From contig JAMWET010002906.1 of NCBI GenBank assembly GCA_024036415.1, positions 1 to 64,000 of the forward strand: a DNA stretch of 64,000 nucleotides, written 5' to 3'. Below are positions 14,129-24,026 of the stretch, piece after piece. How positions within the stretch are numbered: the first letter of the stretch is position 1; the number at the start of each line of letters is the position of its first letter. Source of the stretch: Prochilodus magdalenae (Eukaryota; Chordata; Actinopteri; Characiformes; Prochilodontidae). A program made the translations under genes and the position numbers. Under the pieces are notes generated by a model. That model saw nothing but the letters and a program-made list of their open reading frames with translations, searched no databases and was not told the origin of the DNA.

Positions 14129-14610
14129 CATAGCATAAGGAACAGCCTGTGGTCTAAAGAACCGTGGGGTAGCATTTGCAGCAACATGGATAACAGCTTT
14201 GGTGCCTTTGAAGTTCCCAATTCCTCCTTGAACACCTCAGCATGTTCCTGTAGCACTCGTGGTAGTGTCAAAGAATCGCCATGGATATGTTTCAGCTCTG
14301 CCCAATGTAACTGAATTTCTTCCAGCCAGCCTCTTCCTAATAGACTCAGCCCCGCCCCCTCTACAACTACAAGTGGGAGTGTTTCCTCTTGGTTCTGGTA
14401 AGTCACTCTAACATGAGCTACCCCTGCTATGCTAATATGCTCTCCCGTATATGTTTTTAAAAGGAGGTCTGTGGGTTTTAGTTTGGGCTTGTCTGCAGTC
14501 TTGCACACTTTTTGAAATTCTGATTCATTCATGATGGTGACACTGCTGCCTGTATCAAGCTCACATGTTACTGGACAGCCCTCGGTTTTCATTTCCCTAA
14601 CCCTGTGCAT
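14128..14610 (-). pseudogene. Gypsy aspartic protease region
   Basis: The minus-strand frame carries the retroviral-type protease active-site motif CELDTGSSVTIM with DTG at about residues 19-21, followed by the flap and LVVVEGAGLSLLGRGWL. The last 35 codons leave the expected frame (TSKAPKLLSMLL), marking a frameshift at about 14215. Upstream, 14615-14761 encodes a gag remnant (SRDRLVCGVNDDRIQRRLF), the conserved end of Gypsy gag, cut at the element's truncation point. Confidence 0.85.
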
Positions 14611-14761
14611 TTTTATTAGCAGTTTCTACTGCCAAAGCAATTTTCCAGACTTTGTCAAATGTCAGATTTGTTGCTGAAAACAGCCTCCTCTGGATTCGGT
14701 CATCATTAACGCCACACACGAGACGGTCCCTCGACATTTCCTCCAAAGTGTAGGAGAGCCT

Positions 14762-15060
14762 CTGAATTCACTGTTCATTCAGTCACCCTGGCGCCACCTG
14801 CTGGTGAAATCGGGGTACATGCTCTGTGAAGCCTGAATCAGTGACTGTGTGTACTATTGATCTGTGTATCATCATCTGTACTACTGTACTGAATGTGTCT
14901 CCATGGTGTAAGTCCTGAGCTCAGTAAATAATAAAGAGGATCATGTTCACCTACAGGTTCAGTAGAAAATAACTTTAGTACAGTCATAAATAATATTTCT
15001 CTTCTGTATTAAACAGTGTTGGTGTGTGTGAGCTGTGTAACTGGGTGTGAGAGTGTTGGT
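14762..15060 (+). other. Ig-A 3' UTR continuation with poly(A) signal
   Basis: From the end of the Gypsy element the sequence is collinear with 46275-46590 downstream of Ig-E. A conserved AATAAA is at 14930-14935, matching 46448-46453 in Ig-E. A CTCF-like motif GCGCCACCTGCTGG (13 of 14) is at 14791-14804. I infer that this is the original 3' end of the Ig-A gene, separated from its TM exon by the retroelement. Confidence 0.6.
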
Positions 15061-15071
15061 AGAGTTGGGGT

Positions 15072-15265
15072 TCTCCCAACTCCTCCCAGCACAACCTCAA
15101 CTCCTCCCAGCACAACCTCAACTCCTCCCAGCACAACCTCAGCTTCTCTCAGGGCAACCTCAACTCCTCCCAGTACAACCTCAACTCCTCCCAGTACAAC
15201 CTCAACTCCTCCCAGTACAACCTTAACTCCTCCCAGGGCAACTTTAACTCTTAGCGGACTAACAC
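15072..15265. repeat. 20-bp minisatellite, about 9 copies
   Basis: Repeats of ACAACCTCAACTCCTCCCAG and close variants occur directly after the Ig-A/Ig-E homology ends. The short open frame through it (Thr/Pro/Ser repeats) is a by-product. Confidence 0.85.
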
Positions 15266-15324
15266 CACTGTGTTAAACAACCTGTGGGTGTATTAGAGGA
15301 ACCATGCAATATTCAAATGAGTGG

Positions 15325-15464
15325 ATTTGCATGTTTCCTCCCCCATATAACTAACCAGGGACGTGTTCGGCCTCCAAGTGTAAATACATACGCCCAAAAC
15401 TAAACCCTAGGTGTAAACCAGGACCCTGTAGTCTAACACAGCTGTAGACTGTACACTGTTACAG
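15325..15464 (+). promoter_or_regulatory. Octamer plus TATA promoter candidate and 5' exon of Ig-B
   Basis: A perfect octamer (ATTTGCAT, 15325-15332) is followed 13 bp later by a TATAA (15346-15350). This is the arrangement of classical immunoglobulin V promoters. A strong splice donor CAG|GTAAGG occurs at 15464/15465, so about 15375-15464 could be a non-coding first exon. The elements are direct matches; promoter function and linkage to Ig-B are inferred. Confidence 0.35.
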
Positions 15465-15689
15465 GTAAGGGGAATTAGACTGATGAAATCTACAACCTCA
15501 GAAACAAAAACAAACCAGCATTAGAGAAAGAGATACACATCTACACATGTAATATATCTAATCTACAGCTTCTGGATTATTCAGACTAGTAGTAGTTCTG
15601 CAGTAGTGATGTAACAGAGGTCCATACACAGTGATGAGGGAACAGCCAATCAGAATACATCTGACAATCTCAGTGCGGATTTGTGTGGT

Positions 15690-16253
15690 CAGTTTAATGA
15701 CACTGTAGATATCAGATGGTCTGAGTACATCTGTGGGCGGAGACTAATGAAGTTCAGATGGACAGTCCAGTGTTCAGACTGATGCACTGACACTGTGTTC
15801 AGTGATGATACGTGAACTACAGTGTGATGAGAACTGCACACATGGAGTGTCTCTGACTCTAGAGTGTTTGGAGCTGAGAGGAATGAAGACATCGGACCGT
15901 GGGGTTTACACTGTGAGGGAGAGATTATCGACAGAGTGACCGTGGATGTTAACACACAGGAGTGGAGTACAGGGTATGTTAATGCATGCTGTGTTCAGTT
16001 TACTCAGAATTCACTGAGCAGGAATCTGCTGCTGAACATCAGTGATGGTGTTCAGTTAAACTGTGCTACTAACCTGGGACTTTGATTTGTAGATGACCTG
16101 ACAGATCCTGGACCTGCTGGACCTGGATGTACGGTTCCAGAGTGTGTGGCTGTACTGCTGGGAGTGCGGCTGAGTGTTTGTGTGACTGTGTTGTGTGTAC
16201 AGGGTATAGTCTGTGTGTGCAGTGACTCTGTCCCAGTGTCTTATAAATCATAA
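15690..16253 (+). pseudogene. Ig-B: degenerate type II Ig exon plus TM exon
   Basis: About 15690-15974 is a decayed copy of the type II Ig exon. LELRGMKTSDRGVYTVRE, equivalent to LELRGITLSDSGVYWI in Ig-C, is recognisable, but stops and frameshifts interrupt it before and after. The intron sequence that follows matches Ig-F. The TM exon at 16093-16253 follows a TTTGTAG acceptor and starts in phase with DDLTDPGPAGPGCTVPE and a partly hydrophobic VAVLLGV, as in Ig-F. It then diverges and stops at 16251-16253. No signal exon or type I Ig exon was found nearby. Confidence 0.7.
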
Positions 16254-16560
16254 CTCTGATGGATGTTATGAATCATTTACTACATGTTACTATATGTAAA
16301 TTACACAGGACCCCAACACTGCAACACTCAGTCCCCCCTCTATAATACTCCACCGTCCTGCAATACTACACAGTCCCTTAATAGTGTGAGTTCTGCAGGT
16401 TAGTGCACACAGTGTTAGCGTACCACACACTAACACTACACAGTATATACTCTGTAACTGTGTTGGGTGGTGGGTGTTAATGCTGGAGGGTAATCTGTAT
16501 GTGTGTTGGGAGCTGGGTGTTAATGATGGAGGGTGATCTCTATCAGTGTGTGTGTTTGGT
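16254..16560. other. No gene seen; GT-rich imperfect repeats
   Basis: The stretch contains two imperfect copies of a roughly 45-bp unit (GTGTTGGG...GGGTGTTAATG...GGAGGGT) around 16460-16545. No exon-like sequence was recognised. Confidence 0.5.
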
Positions 16561-17000
16561 GTGTGTGTAGAACACTAGATGGAGCAGATCAGTCTGCTGG
16601 TGTTCACACTGTGTGAGGTATTCCAGGACTTCCCCTGAACAACAGAAAAAACTGAGCTCAGCGCTCTAACCACACCCCGTCACGTGACTGCCCCAGAATA
16701 CTTCCTCTTCTTCAGTGTGCAGCAGCAGTGTGTGTTCGGTGACCTGCTGTGGTGAGTTCTAATCGGACCGCTATGAGTAGATCTAGTACCGTTCGGTCAC
16801 GTGACCTGATTAATCAGATATAATGTTCTACTGTAATTAGTAATACAGTATAACCGCTCTGCTCGGTTCTAGATAGCTGCTCGTGTTCTATACCGGAGGA
16901 TCTGCTCCACCCCTTCACTTCCTGGAACCAAACCGAAACTAAACTGTGGCGTATTTACCGGCGGAACAGCGAGCACCGAACTCTACATCTTCACCCGGTA
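16560..17000 (+). promoter_or_regulatory. Promoter-like segment with two CACGTG palindromes
   Basis: GTCACGTGAC occurs at 16679-16688 and again at 16796-16805, the second embedded in the 12-bp palindrome GGTCACGTGACC. This core matches E-box/CLEAR-type bHLH-ZIP sites. An ETS-like CACTTCCTGG and an IRF-like CCGAAACTAAAC follow around 16915-16945. Possible donors are GTGAGT at 16752 and CCCG|GTAAGA at 16998. No coding exon could be linked to it. It might be an upstream promoter of Ig-C or of a gene lost to repeats. Confidence 0.3.
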
Positions 17001-18177
17001 AGATAATCCCAGATTATCCCGGTCAGTAATCCAGTAACCCGGAGTTCAGCTGGAACCAGTTTAATGAGCTTTGTGTTCAAACCGCTCCTCAGATCTTCCG
17101 GTGAAGCTTCGAGCTTCGAGTCACCCTAGCGTCGGGTTTTGGGTTCTGACCCGCTGCTTCAGCTTCCGGGCGCTGCCTGGATGAACGTGTACCGCTACAG
17201 AGCGCTAGGTTCCTTTAGAACCCTCCTCTGAGAGGAACCCGTCCAGTGCTGGTAGGTAACCATGAGGATCCTGTACAGTGTACATACAGCGGTGCTGGAA
17301 TGATGGACAGGCCTCGGTTAAAGGAGAGCACGCGGGTACACCTGATATCTGAAGAGTCTTTATGATATCCGAGTCTAAAATCGATTATTCGCCCGGGAGA
17401 CTCGACTCATCGCCCTGTAAACACATAGTGACGTGTAGCATCACATTAAACTAGGTTTTATAATCAGGATTTAAACTCCTGACGCACTTCCTGTTTGGAA
17501 ACTGGAGTGTTTTTATTTTAGTAGAACAAACGCAGAAAGACACACAGGACAGAACACGGGGAGGAGTTACCCAGAATCCCTAGCAGCTTTCTTCATATAC
17601 TTACTAGCTCTTATTATTCATTTCACAGTGAGTGAGTGTGTGCGTGTACATGTAAATATATATATATATATATATATTTAAACATGTAGACTTTAAATAA
17701 AGGACTGTGTTTTATTTATATTTCTTTTTACACAGACTAAACAAAGGCCTTCAAATGTATAACATTTCTGTTAATGCAAAATATTACAGCAATACACTTT
17801 ATACAGTATTATTAATTTTTTACCATCACAAATCAATATGCTTGCATCTTGTTTCTGGAGCACATTAAATCAAAATTGTTTTGTGCAAAATTTTACTAAA
17901 TAAATAACCAGAAATTAAATAAATGAAACAAAGAAATTCCACTCCTTGTTGGACTAAAATAATACTACCGTACACAAAACATATATTATTAATTTGCCAC
18001 AGTTATGAATTTGATACAGGAATGGTGGAAATGACCACACTGCTCCATTTATATCTGTAAGCCCTGCAGTGAAACAGTGGGACGTTTCGTAACAATGAAT
18101 TAAACACAGGTACGACCGGCCGAACAAAGCCAGGCTCAGGGTTATAGTGATTGATAGATACAGCTGTACTCAAACAC

Positions 18178-18210
<33 letters not shown>

Positions 18211-18530
18211 CAGGACATGCATTAAAAACTACATAAAGCTACATTACTGACAGGTCTGCTGCTACTGCGTCTACTGACATCATCACCAGGAACAAAGGTT
18301 CTAACCTCAGGTCTACAGCTATAGTTCTAACTAGGCTACTGAACCACAGTGTTTGTGAGCGTTCAGGTGTTTAGGAAAACACCTGTGTCGCTTAATGATG
18401 GCTCGGACTATATAAGTTACAGACGTAGCTACCTCCATAGGCTAATGAAACACACCCCTAGGTTAGCACTGAGCTAAGGCGGTACGATGCATTACTAACA
18501 TACTCTTTACAGCACTCCACCTCATTCTGT
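17000..18530. other. Non-coding, AT-rich, with two (TA)n tracts
   Basis: Short (TA)n microsatellites lie at about 17655-17682 and 18179-18210. No exon, RNA gene or recognised transposon was seen. Confidence 0.5.
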
Positions 18531-18975
18531 CTACTGGAGGGACGTCCATTAGGAACATGTCTAGTGAAGCACAGTCAGTCAGTGTGATGGTTGATATAGA
18601 GGTGTTGAAGGAAAGACCTGTAAACAGCAGCATGTTAAAGTTATTACCGTCTGAGTTTTCTGGAGAAGCATGACTGTATATTCACCTGCAGTTCCAGATT
18701 TGAACAGTAGGTGGCAGTTGTACGTTCTGCACGAGTATCACATGAGTTAACTGCCTCAGAATCTCCGTGTGCAGAGTAGGGCGGGGTGAGGAGCGAGCCA
18801 CTGTCCCTATTGATGGACATGTCTGTGTTTTTACAGATCTGCTCTCGTCTCCTCTTTAAAGGGACAGTACTTGTACATCTTAGAGCTCCAACACCAGCAC
18901 ATGTAGAGACACCCTTAACAGCACTCCATCACATTCTATCTATGGAGGGACGTCCATTAAGTACCACATTCAGTG
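18530..18975. repeat. Dispersed repeat containing GGACGTCC
   Basis: The motif TCTACTGGAGGGACGTCCAT occurs near 18529 and, as TCTATGGAGGGACGTCCATT, near 18940. The second is preceded by GTAGAGACACCC and CACTCCATCACATTCT. The same composite sits at 29636-29750. This is a local repeat family of unknown type. Confidence 0.5.
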
Positions 18976-18979
18976 ACTT

Positions 18980-20230
18980 GTGTAGGGAACCCATCCTTCC
19001 TGTGTAGTTCTGAGAACACGGAACAGAAAGCTCGTTCCTCTTTAGACGAGTTTTACTGCAGGGGTACGAAAACCACACTGGCATCCACATCCTGTCCTGA
19101 CACTCACTCTCAGCGTGTTCATCATTCTCTCTCAGACCTACAGAGTTAAAGATGTCAGACTAATATGAACATGAGATATGAATATAAGAGAGAGTACTCT
19201 AATTCAGGTCTTCCAGCAGAAACACTACCCATCACGCTGTCAGCTAGCTTAGCTTATGCTAATGATATGGTCTTTAATGCTGACCAATGACTGCATCATT
19301 AAATATCACAGTAGTCACATTAACGCTGTGCTGGTGAGACTACAGCTGTGCTGTGCGTCTCCAATAATGAAGAGGAACCCTTCAATGGGGACAACTGGAA
19401 TTCTGGGGGACAGTGTTTCAGCTCATCAGTTTGCTGTACATTGGACAGGAACCAAACCCTGTAAGGCCTAGTCCACACCAACACGAGTATTCTAACACAG
19501 GGGTGTTTTAACTTCCTGCTTTGGGTGGAGTTCTACTCCAGTGGGGTGTGTGATCATCAGAATGAGCCTCAGAAAGTTAAATATACAGGTCTGAAGATTA
19601 ATAAAAGATGAACTCGCTTTAGAGGATCAGTTTTAGAGTGAATTAGCCGAGGGAAGCTAACAGCTAGGCTAACCGTATCTCAGGTGAACTGAGCAGCGTT
19701 AGCAGCAGCTAGCTCTAAACAGTGGATACAGTAATAACAGCTCTGAGGTAAATGTGAGGTAACTGGTCATGTGACTGTATTAGTATACTACACTGTAGGT
19801 CAGAACTTGTTACTGTACTGTGTACCACACACAGGGGGTGTATACAGTGTGCAGTACATACTACTGTAGTGTGCAGTGTGCATGTTCATGTGATCTCTGG
19901 TTACCAGTGTATGTGTGGACAAGGACATCTCCTGGCCTGATGCCTGCAGCGTTCTGACATCGCCAGTTTGAAACGTTATTAGCTCACACTCCTACCTAGC
20001 TAGCATAGTAGAACCTCCACTAAGAAGTGAAACTCAGGAAAGCTTAATCCCATCAGCTACCAACCTATGTTATTACAGGTGGAGCCCAAACCCGTGGGAG
20101 TTCATACCAGAGCGCTGAGCTAACGACTCGGTGTGGTTTAAGTGACATTAGCGTAGAGTTAGCATGATGCTAACGACAGTGGAATTTCTCCACTGTGCAC
20201 AGATTACCCGTGTGTTAAAGGTAACACACT
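18980..20230. other. No feature recognised
   Basis: I saw only short open frames without protein similarity and no splice-framed exons. No tandem repeats stand out. Confidence 0.45.
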
Positions 20231-20234
20231 GAAG

Positions 20235-20269
20235 GAAAATGAAGGACCCCCCCCGGGTCCTTCATTTTC
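20235..20269. repeat. Perfect 15-bp inverted repeat (hairpin)
   Basis: GAAAATGAAGGACCC at 20235-20249 is exactly complementary to 20255-20269, with a five-base C loop. No coding sequence is adjacent. It could be a cruciform or a vestigial transposon end. Confidence 0.85.
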
Positions 20270-20299
20270 ATTTCAGAAAGGTGGCAACCCTAGTTAAAG

Positions 20300-20480
20300 G
20301 GGAACTCCACTGAATCATTCCCCCATAATGCACTGGGTTTGGTGTTGGGCGTTTCAGATGTTCGGTACAGTGGTGGTGATGGTAACCAGGGTTCTCTGTG
20401 TCTACAGCACACATTTCATTTACTATCTGACCCTCCAGTGAACCTTCACCTGTCTTCTGAGTTTGTAGCCTTAGAGGGAC
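20300..20480 (+). repeat. Interspersed repeat copy 1
   Basis: GGGGAACTCCACTGA followed by TCATTCCCCCATAATGCACT, then GGTGATGG.AACCAGGGTTCTC, matches 48306-48480 over about 170 bp at high identity. The family is not recognised. Confidence 0.6.
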
Positions 20481-20589
20481 TAACAGGTGTTTGTTATGAT
20501 GAAGGGGTGGAGCCGGGCAGAAGAGGAACTGGAAGGAGCCCTGCAGACTGGGCAGGTCTAACTAGAGTCGGGGCGGAGACATGATCTTA

Positions 20590-20675
20590 CTCCAACGGCA
20601 GAACGGTTACTGAGGACACCTCACTGAAGCTCCTCACTACAGAGAGACCTTCACCTCCTGCCAGCTGTGCTCACT
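20590..20675 (+). promoter_or_regulatory. Non-coding 5' exon (exon 0) of Ig-C
   Basis: The sequence CACTGAAGCTCCTC, AGAGAGACCTTCACC, TCCTGCCAGCT ending at a GTAAGT donor is shared with 42495-42583, 57500-57581 and (inverted) 41653-41745. In Ig-E and Ig-F the same exon precedes a signal-peptide exon whose acceptor (CTGTAG) lies 7 nt before the ATG, so I infer it is the 5' UTR exon. For Ig-C this implies a first intron of about 9.3 kb that contains both large arrays. Confidence 0.55.
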
Positions 20676-20689
20676 GTAAGTCACTATCA

Positions 20690-21830
20690 GTCCTTCATTT
20701 ATAGCACTGCTCACTATTACTGTACTGTAGTGTTCACTATTACTGTCCTGTAGTGTTCACTATTACTGTCCTGTAGTGTTCACTTTTACTGTCCTGTAGT
20801 GCTCACTATTACTGTCCTGCAGTGTTCACTATTACTGTCCTGTAGTGTTCACTATTACTGTCCTGTAGTGTTCACTATTACTGTCCTGTAGTGTTCACTT
20901 TTACTGTCCTGTAGTGCTCACTATTACTGTCCTGCAGTGTTCACTATTACTGTCCTGTAGTGCTCACTATTACTGTCCTGTAGTGTTCACTATTACTGTC
21001 CTGTAGTGTTCACTATTACTGCACTGTAGTGTTCACTATTACTGTCCTGTAGTGCTCACTATTACTGTCCTGTAGTGTTCACTATTACTGTCCTGTAGTG
21101 CTCACTATTACTGTCCTGTAGTGTTAACTATTACTGTCCTGTAGTGTTTACTATTACTGTCCTGTAGTGTTCACTATTACTGCACTGTAGTGTTCACTGT
21201 TACCGCACTGTAGTGTTCACTATTACTGACCTGTAGTGTTCACTATCACTATCCTGGAGTGTTCACTATTACTGCACTGTGGTGTTCACTATTACTGTCC
21301 TGTAGTGTTCACTATTACTGACCTGTAGTGTTCACTATTACTGCACCGTAGTGTTCACTATGACTGCACTGTAGTGTTCCCTGTTACTGCACTGTAGTGT
21401 TCACTGTTACTCCACTGTAGTGTTCACTATTACTGTCCTGTAGTGTTCACTATTACTGTCCTGTAGTGTTCACTATTACTGCACCGTAGTGTTCACTGTT
21501 ACTGCACCGTAGTGTTCACTGTTACTGCACTGTAGTGTTCACTATTACTGTCCTGGAGTGTTCACTATTACTGTCCTCTAGTGTTCACTATTACTGCACT
21601 GTGGTGTTCACCATTACTGTCTTGTAGTGTTCACTATTACTGTCCTGTAGTGTTCACTATTACTGTCCTGTAGTGTTCACTATTACTGTTCTCTAGTGTT
21701 CACTATTACTGTCCTGTAGTGTTCACTATTACTGTCCTGTAGTGTTCACTATTACTGTCCTGGAGTGTTCACTATTACTGTTTTGTAGTGTTCACTATTA
21801 CTCCTCTGTATACAGTCCTGCACGTTTCAC
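20690..21830. repeat. 23-bp minisatellite, about 49 copies
   Basis: Tandem units of CTGTCCTGTAGTGTTCACTATTA, with variants such as TGCACTG and GTGCTCAC, begin right after the Ig-C exon 0 donor. The first unit grades out of intron sequence (CACTGCTCACTATTACTGTACTG) that resembles the start of intron 1 in the other loci (CTGTACTGCTCAGT). The array therefore probably expanded from intron sequence. Confidence 0.95.
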
Positions 21831-23750
21831 CATTACGTTCTATTGGTTGGTAATCAGAACAGACCTGGTTTCTGGTCCTGTATTTATTTCAGAGATGATT
21901 CTGTGTGTAGGTTCTATTTGAACGTTCCTCTGGTGATAACAGAAAAGTAGTTCTGCCAGAAAGACATGAGGGGCAAAACGTGGACAGCAGAGCCAGAGCT
22001 TTCTCCCAGAAGTGTATTATAGAAATGAAAAGTAAAAGACTGGAGACGTCTTCACCTGGATCAATAACTCTGAAATAAAACACAAGAGCTATATAACTAA
22101 CAGACAGAGGCGGGTGAGCGATCCGGAACCTTCTGCTTTAAAAGGTAGAACAGGAGGATTAAGCTGGTATATGAGCTGTTACTACAGACTGATCTGTGCT
22201 GAAATGGAGTAGAGTGTCTGTTGAGGTTCTTCCATTAGGGTAACCTGCCCACTATTATAAATGTGCGATGTTGGCTCAGGCCTTGGGCCTGCACATGCAG
22301 CATGAGTAGTGTTAATACAGCCATGCTACACCTTAAAGATCAAAACCCTAAAATCACTAATGTGACCACCACCAGTTCCTTACAGGAGGTAAATGGAATA
22401 CCTTAACTGGGTTTAGATTTCCAACTGACCATCCAGGATGAAGTGAGCAGCGGGTGTTAAGTAAGATACGTACACTGAAACGCCTTTACTGATTGATACA
22501 GATGGTGCTAGGCAGTATGAATAGAGGGGAATTAGAAGAACATGGACGAGGTGTAAGATATCAAACTATAGAGGAGTAAGGGCAGAAGGAGTCGGGTAGT
22601 CTGTGTCAAGTTACACCACTTGTTTCAACAAAACTGCTCCAGCCTCTGCTGTAACTTGAAAAAAGCCTTGACCAACTACAGGGTTTTTTTGCACAACTCA
22701 ATAAACCAGTTTTGTTTTCCTTGCTGAGTGATTTATTGAAGGATTTCTGATCATACTCAGTGGGATGAGTAGTTAGGCTTATAATTAGGTTGAAAACTAG
22801 CAGTATCCTGGTAGATGCCCAGTAGGAGGAGCTTATTGTCTTTTTTATTTTTATTTACAGTTCAGTGTGCCAGGATGCTGTATCTCTTGCACCACGCTCC
22901 AGAGACTTTAACAGTGCTCTGGTTGATCTTCTTTGTGTGTGAAGCATAACACTGCAGGACTTTGCCTTCAAAATAAAAGTCCTCTACATTTGATTTCTGG
23001 CAGCACAGTCTGAAGGTTTTGACTGAAACACCTACACCTGAGTGATCAGCCTTGGAGTGCTTTAGAAAGATAGTACAGTAATATGGTGAAAATGACATAG
23101 ACGTCTTAGTGAAGACATGATAGTGTGACAAGATGTTGTTAATTTATAGATATTACCAACCACAGCCTCGTAGTCACAATACGGCGACTGGATACGTTTT
23201 GTAAAAGGCAGAGGAAGCAGATACAAATGCAAAATCAAAATTTTAATTTCTCTACGAACATAAATACCCCCAAAAACGGAGCAGCTTCAGTAAACAATTC
23301 GAGAGAACCAGAAGACTCTGCCGCCACAGCATATAAGACAGAGATGACGTTCCAACAGTCAAGGAGACGAGTCTAGAACCTAAAACCCCCCAGAGCCTTA
23401 ACGACTAGAAGAGATCCCCCCATACGACCACTAATGCCAGGAATGCCACGATCACCCAGAAACCCGAAAAGTAGTTTGGATGACCAGACAGACCATAAAG
23501 AGTCACGAGTGCAGAGACACATGGTAGCTTCACCGTCAGACTTCGACAGGGGGACGACAGCGATGACAGAGCGGCCGTGAAAACAGCATTACAGGGTGTA
23601 GAAATGGCAGCACGGATGAGTGACGTAGCTTTAGAGTCTTCCTGGTAGAACCTCCGCTAAAGCTTTCATCTATTTCATTTCTACATGCACACATACTCAG
23701 GTGCGGAGTGGTCCAGTGATCTCTACGTTTGGACTCAGTCATTGATTAGT
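21831..23750. other. Intron-like, no feature recognised
   Basis: No exon, transposon or RNA gene was identified. Short frames such as 22862-23131 (minus) show no recognisable similarity. Confidence 0.45.
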
Positions 23751-23754
23751 ATGC

Positions 23755-23945
23755 TAGATAACTGATTAGCATAATAGATCAAATATATTTACAATATATA
23801 TTAATGAAATGTGAGTGAATAATGTTGATTAATAAATAGATTATTGATTAGTAAAATAGCTGATTGATTAGTGTAATAGTTTATTGATTAGTACAATAGT
23901 TTATTGATTAATATAATTGATTATTGATTACTGTAGTAGATGTTA
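23755..23945. repeat. Degenerate AT-rich tandem repeat
   Basis: Loose repeats of TAGTTTATTGATTAGTACAA, about 20 bp with many substitutions, precede the 26-bp array. Confidence 0.6.
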
Positions 23946-24026
23946 CAGATTATACAGAAGTCAGTAATTCAGGATTTTAGCTCACTGTCTTAAAAGCAGA
24001 ATCTAATGTGTGTCCAAGTGGGACAA

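Larger units (their letters stand above)
11177..14761 (-). mobile_element. 5'-truncated Ty3/Gypsy-type LTR retrotransposon
   Basis: Read on the minus strand the order is gag fragment, aspartic protease, reverse transcriptase, RNase H, integrase and a C-terminal tail, then a purine-rich tract and one LTR. This pro-RT-RH-IN order is that of Ty3/Gypsy elements. The 5' side stops inside gag at 14761, where sequence collinear with Ig-E resumes (CTGAATTCACTGTTC), so there is no 5' LTR or primer-binding site. Multiple frameshifts, an in-frame stop, a changed RT catalytic residue and an internal integrase deletion make it non-autonomous. It sits in the 3' part of the Ig-A copy, upstream of that copy's polyadenylation signal. 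Confidence 0.88.
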
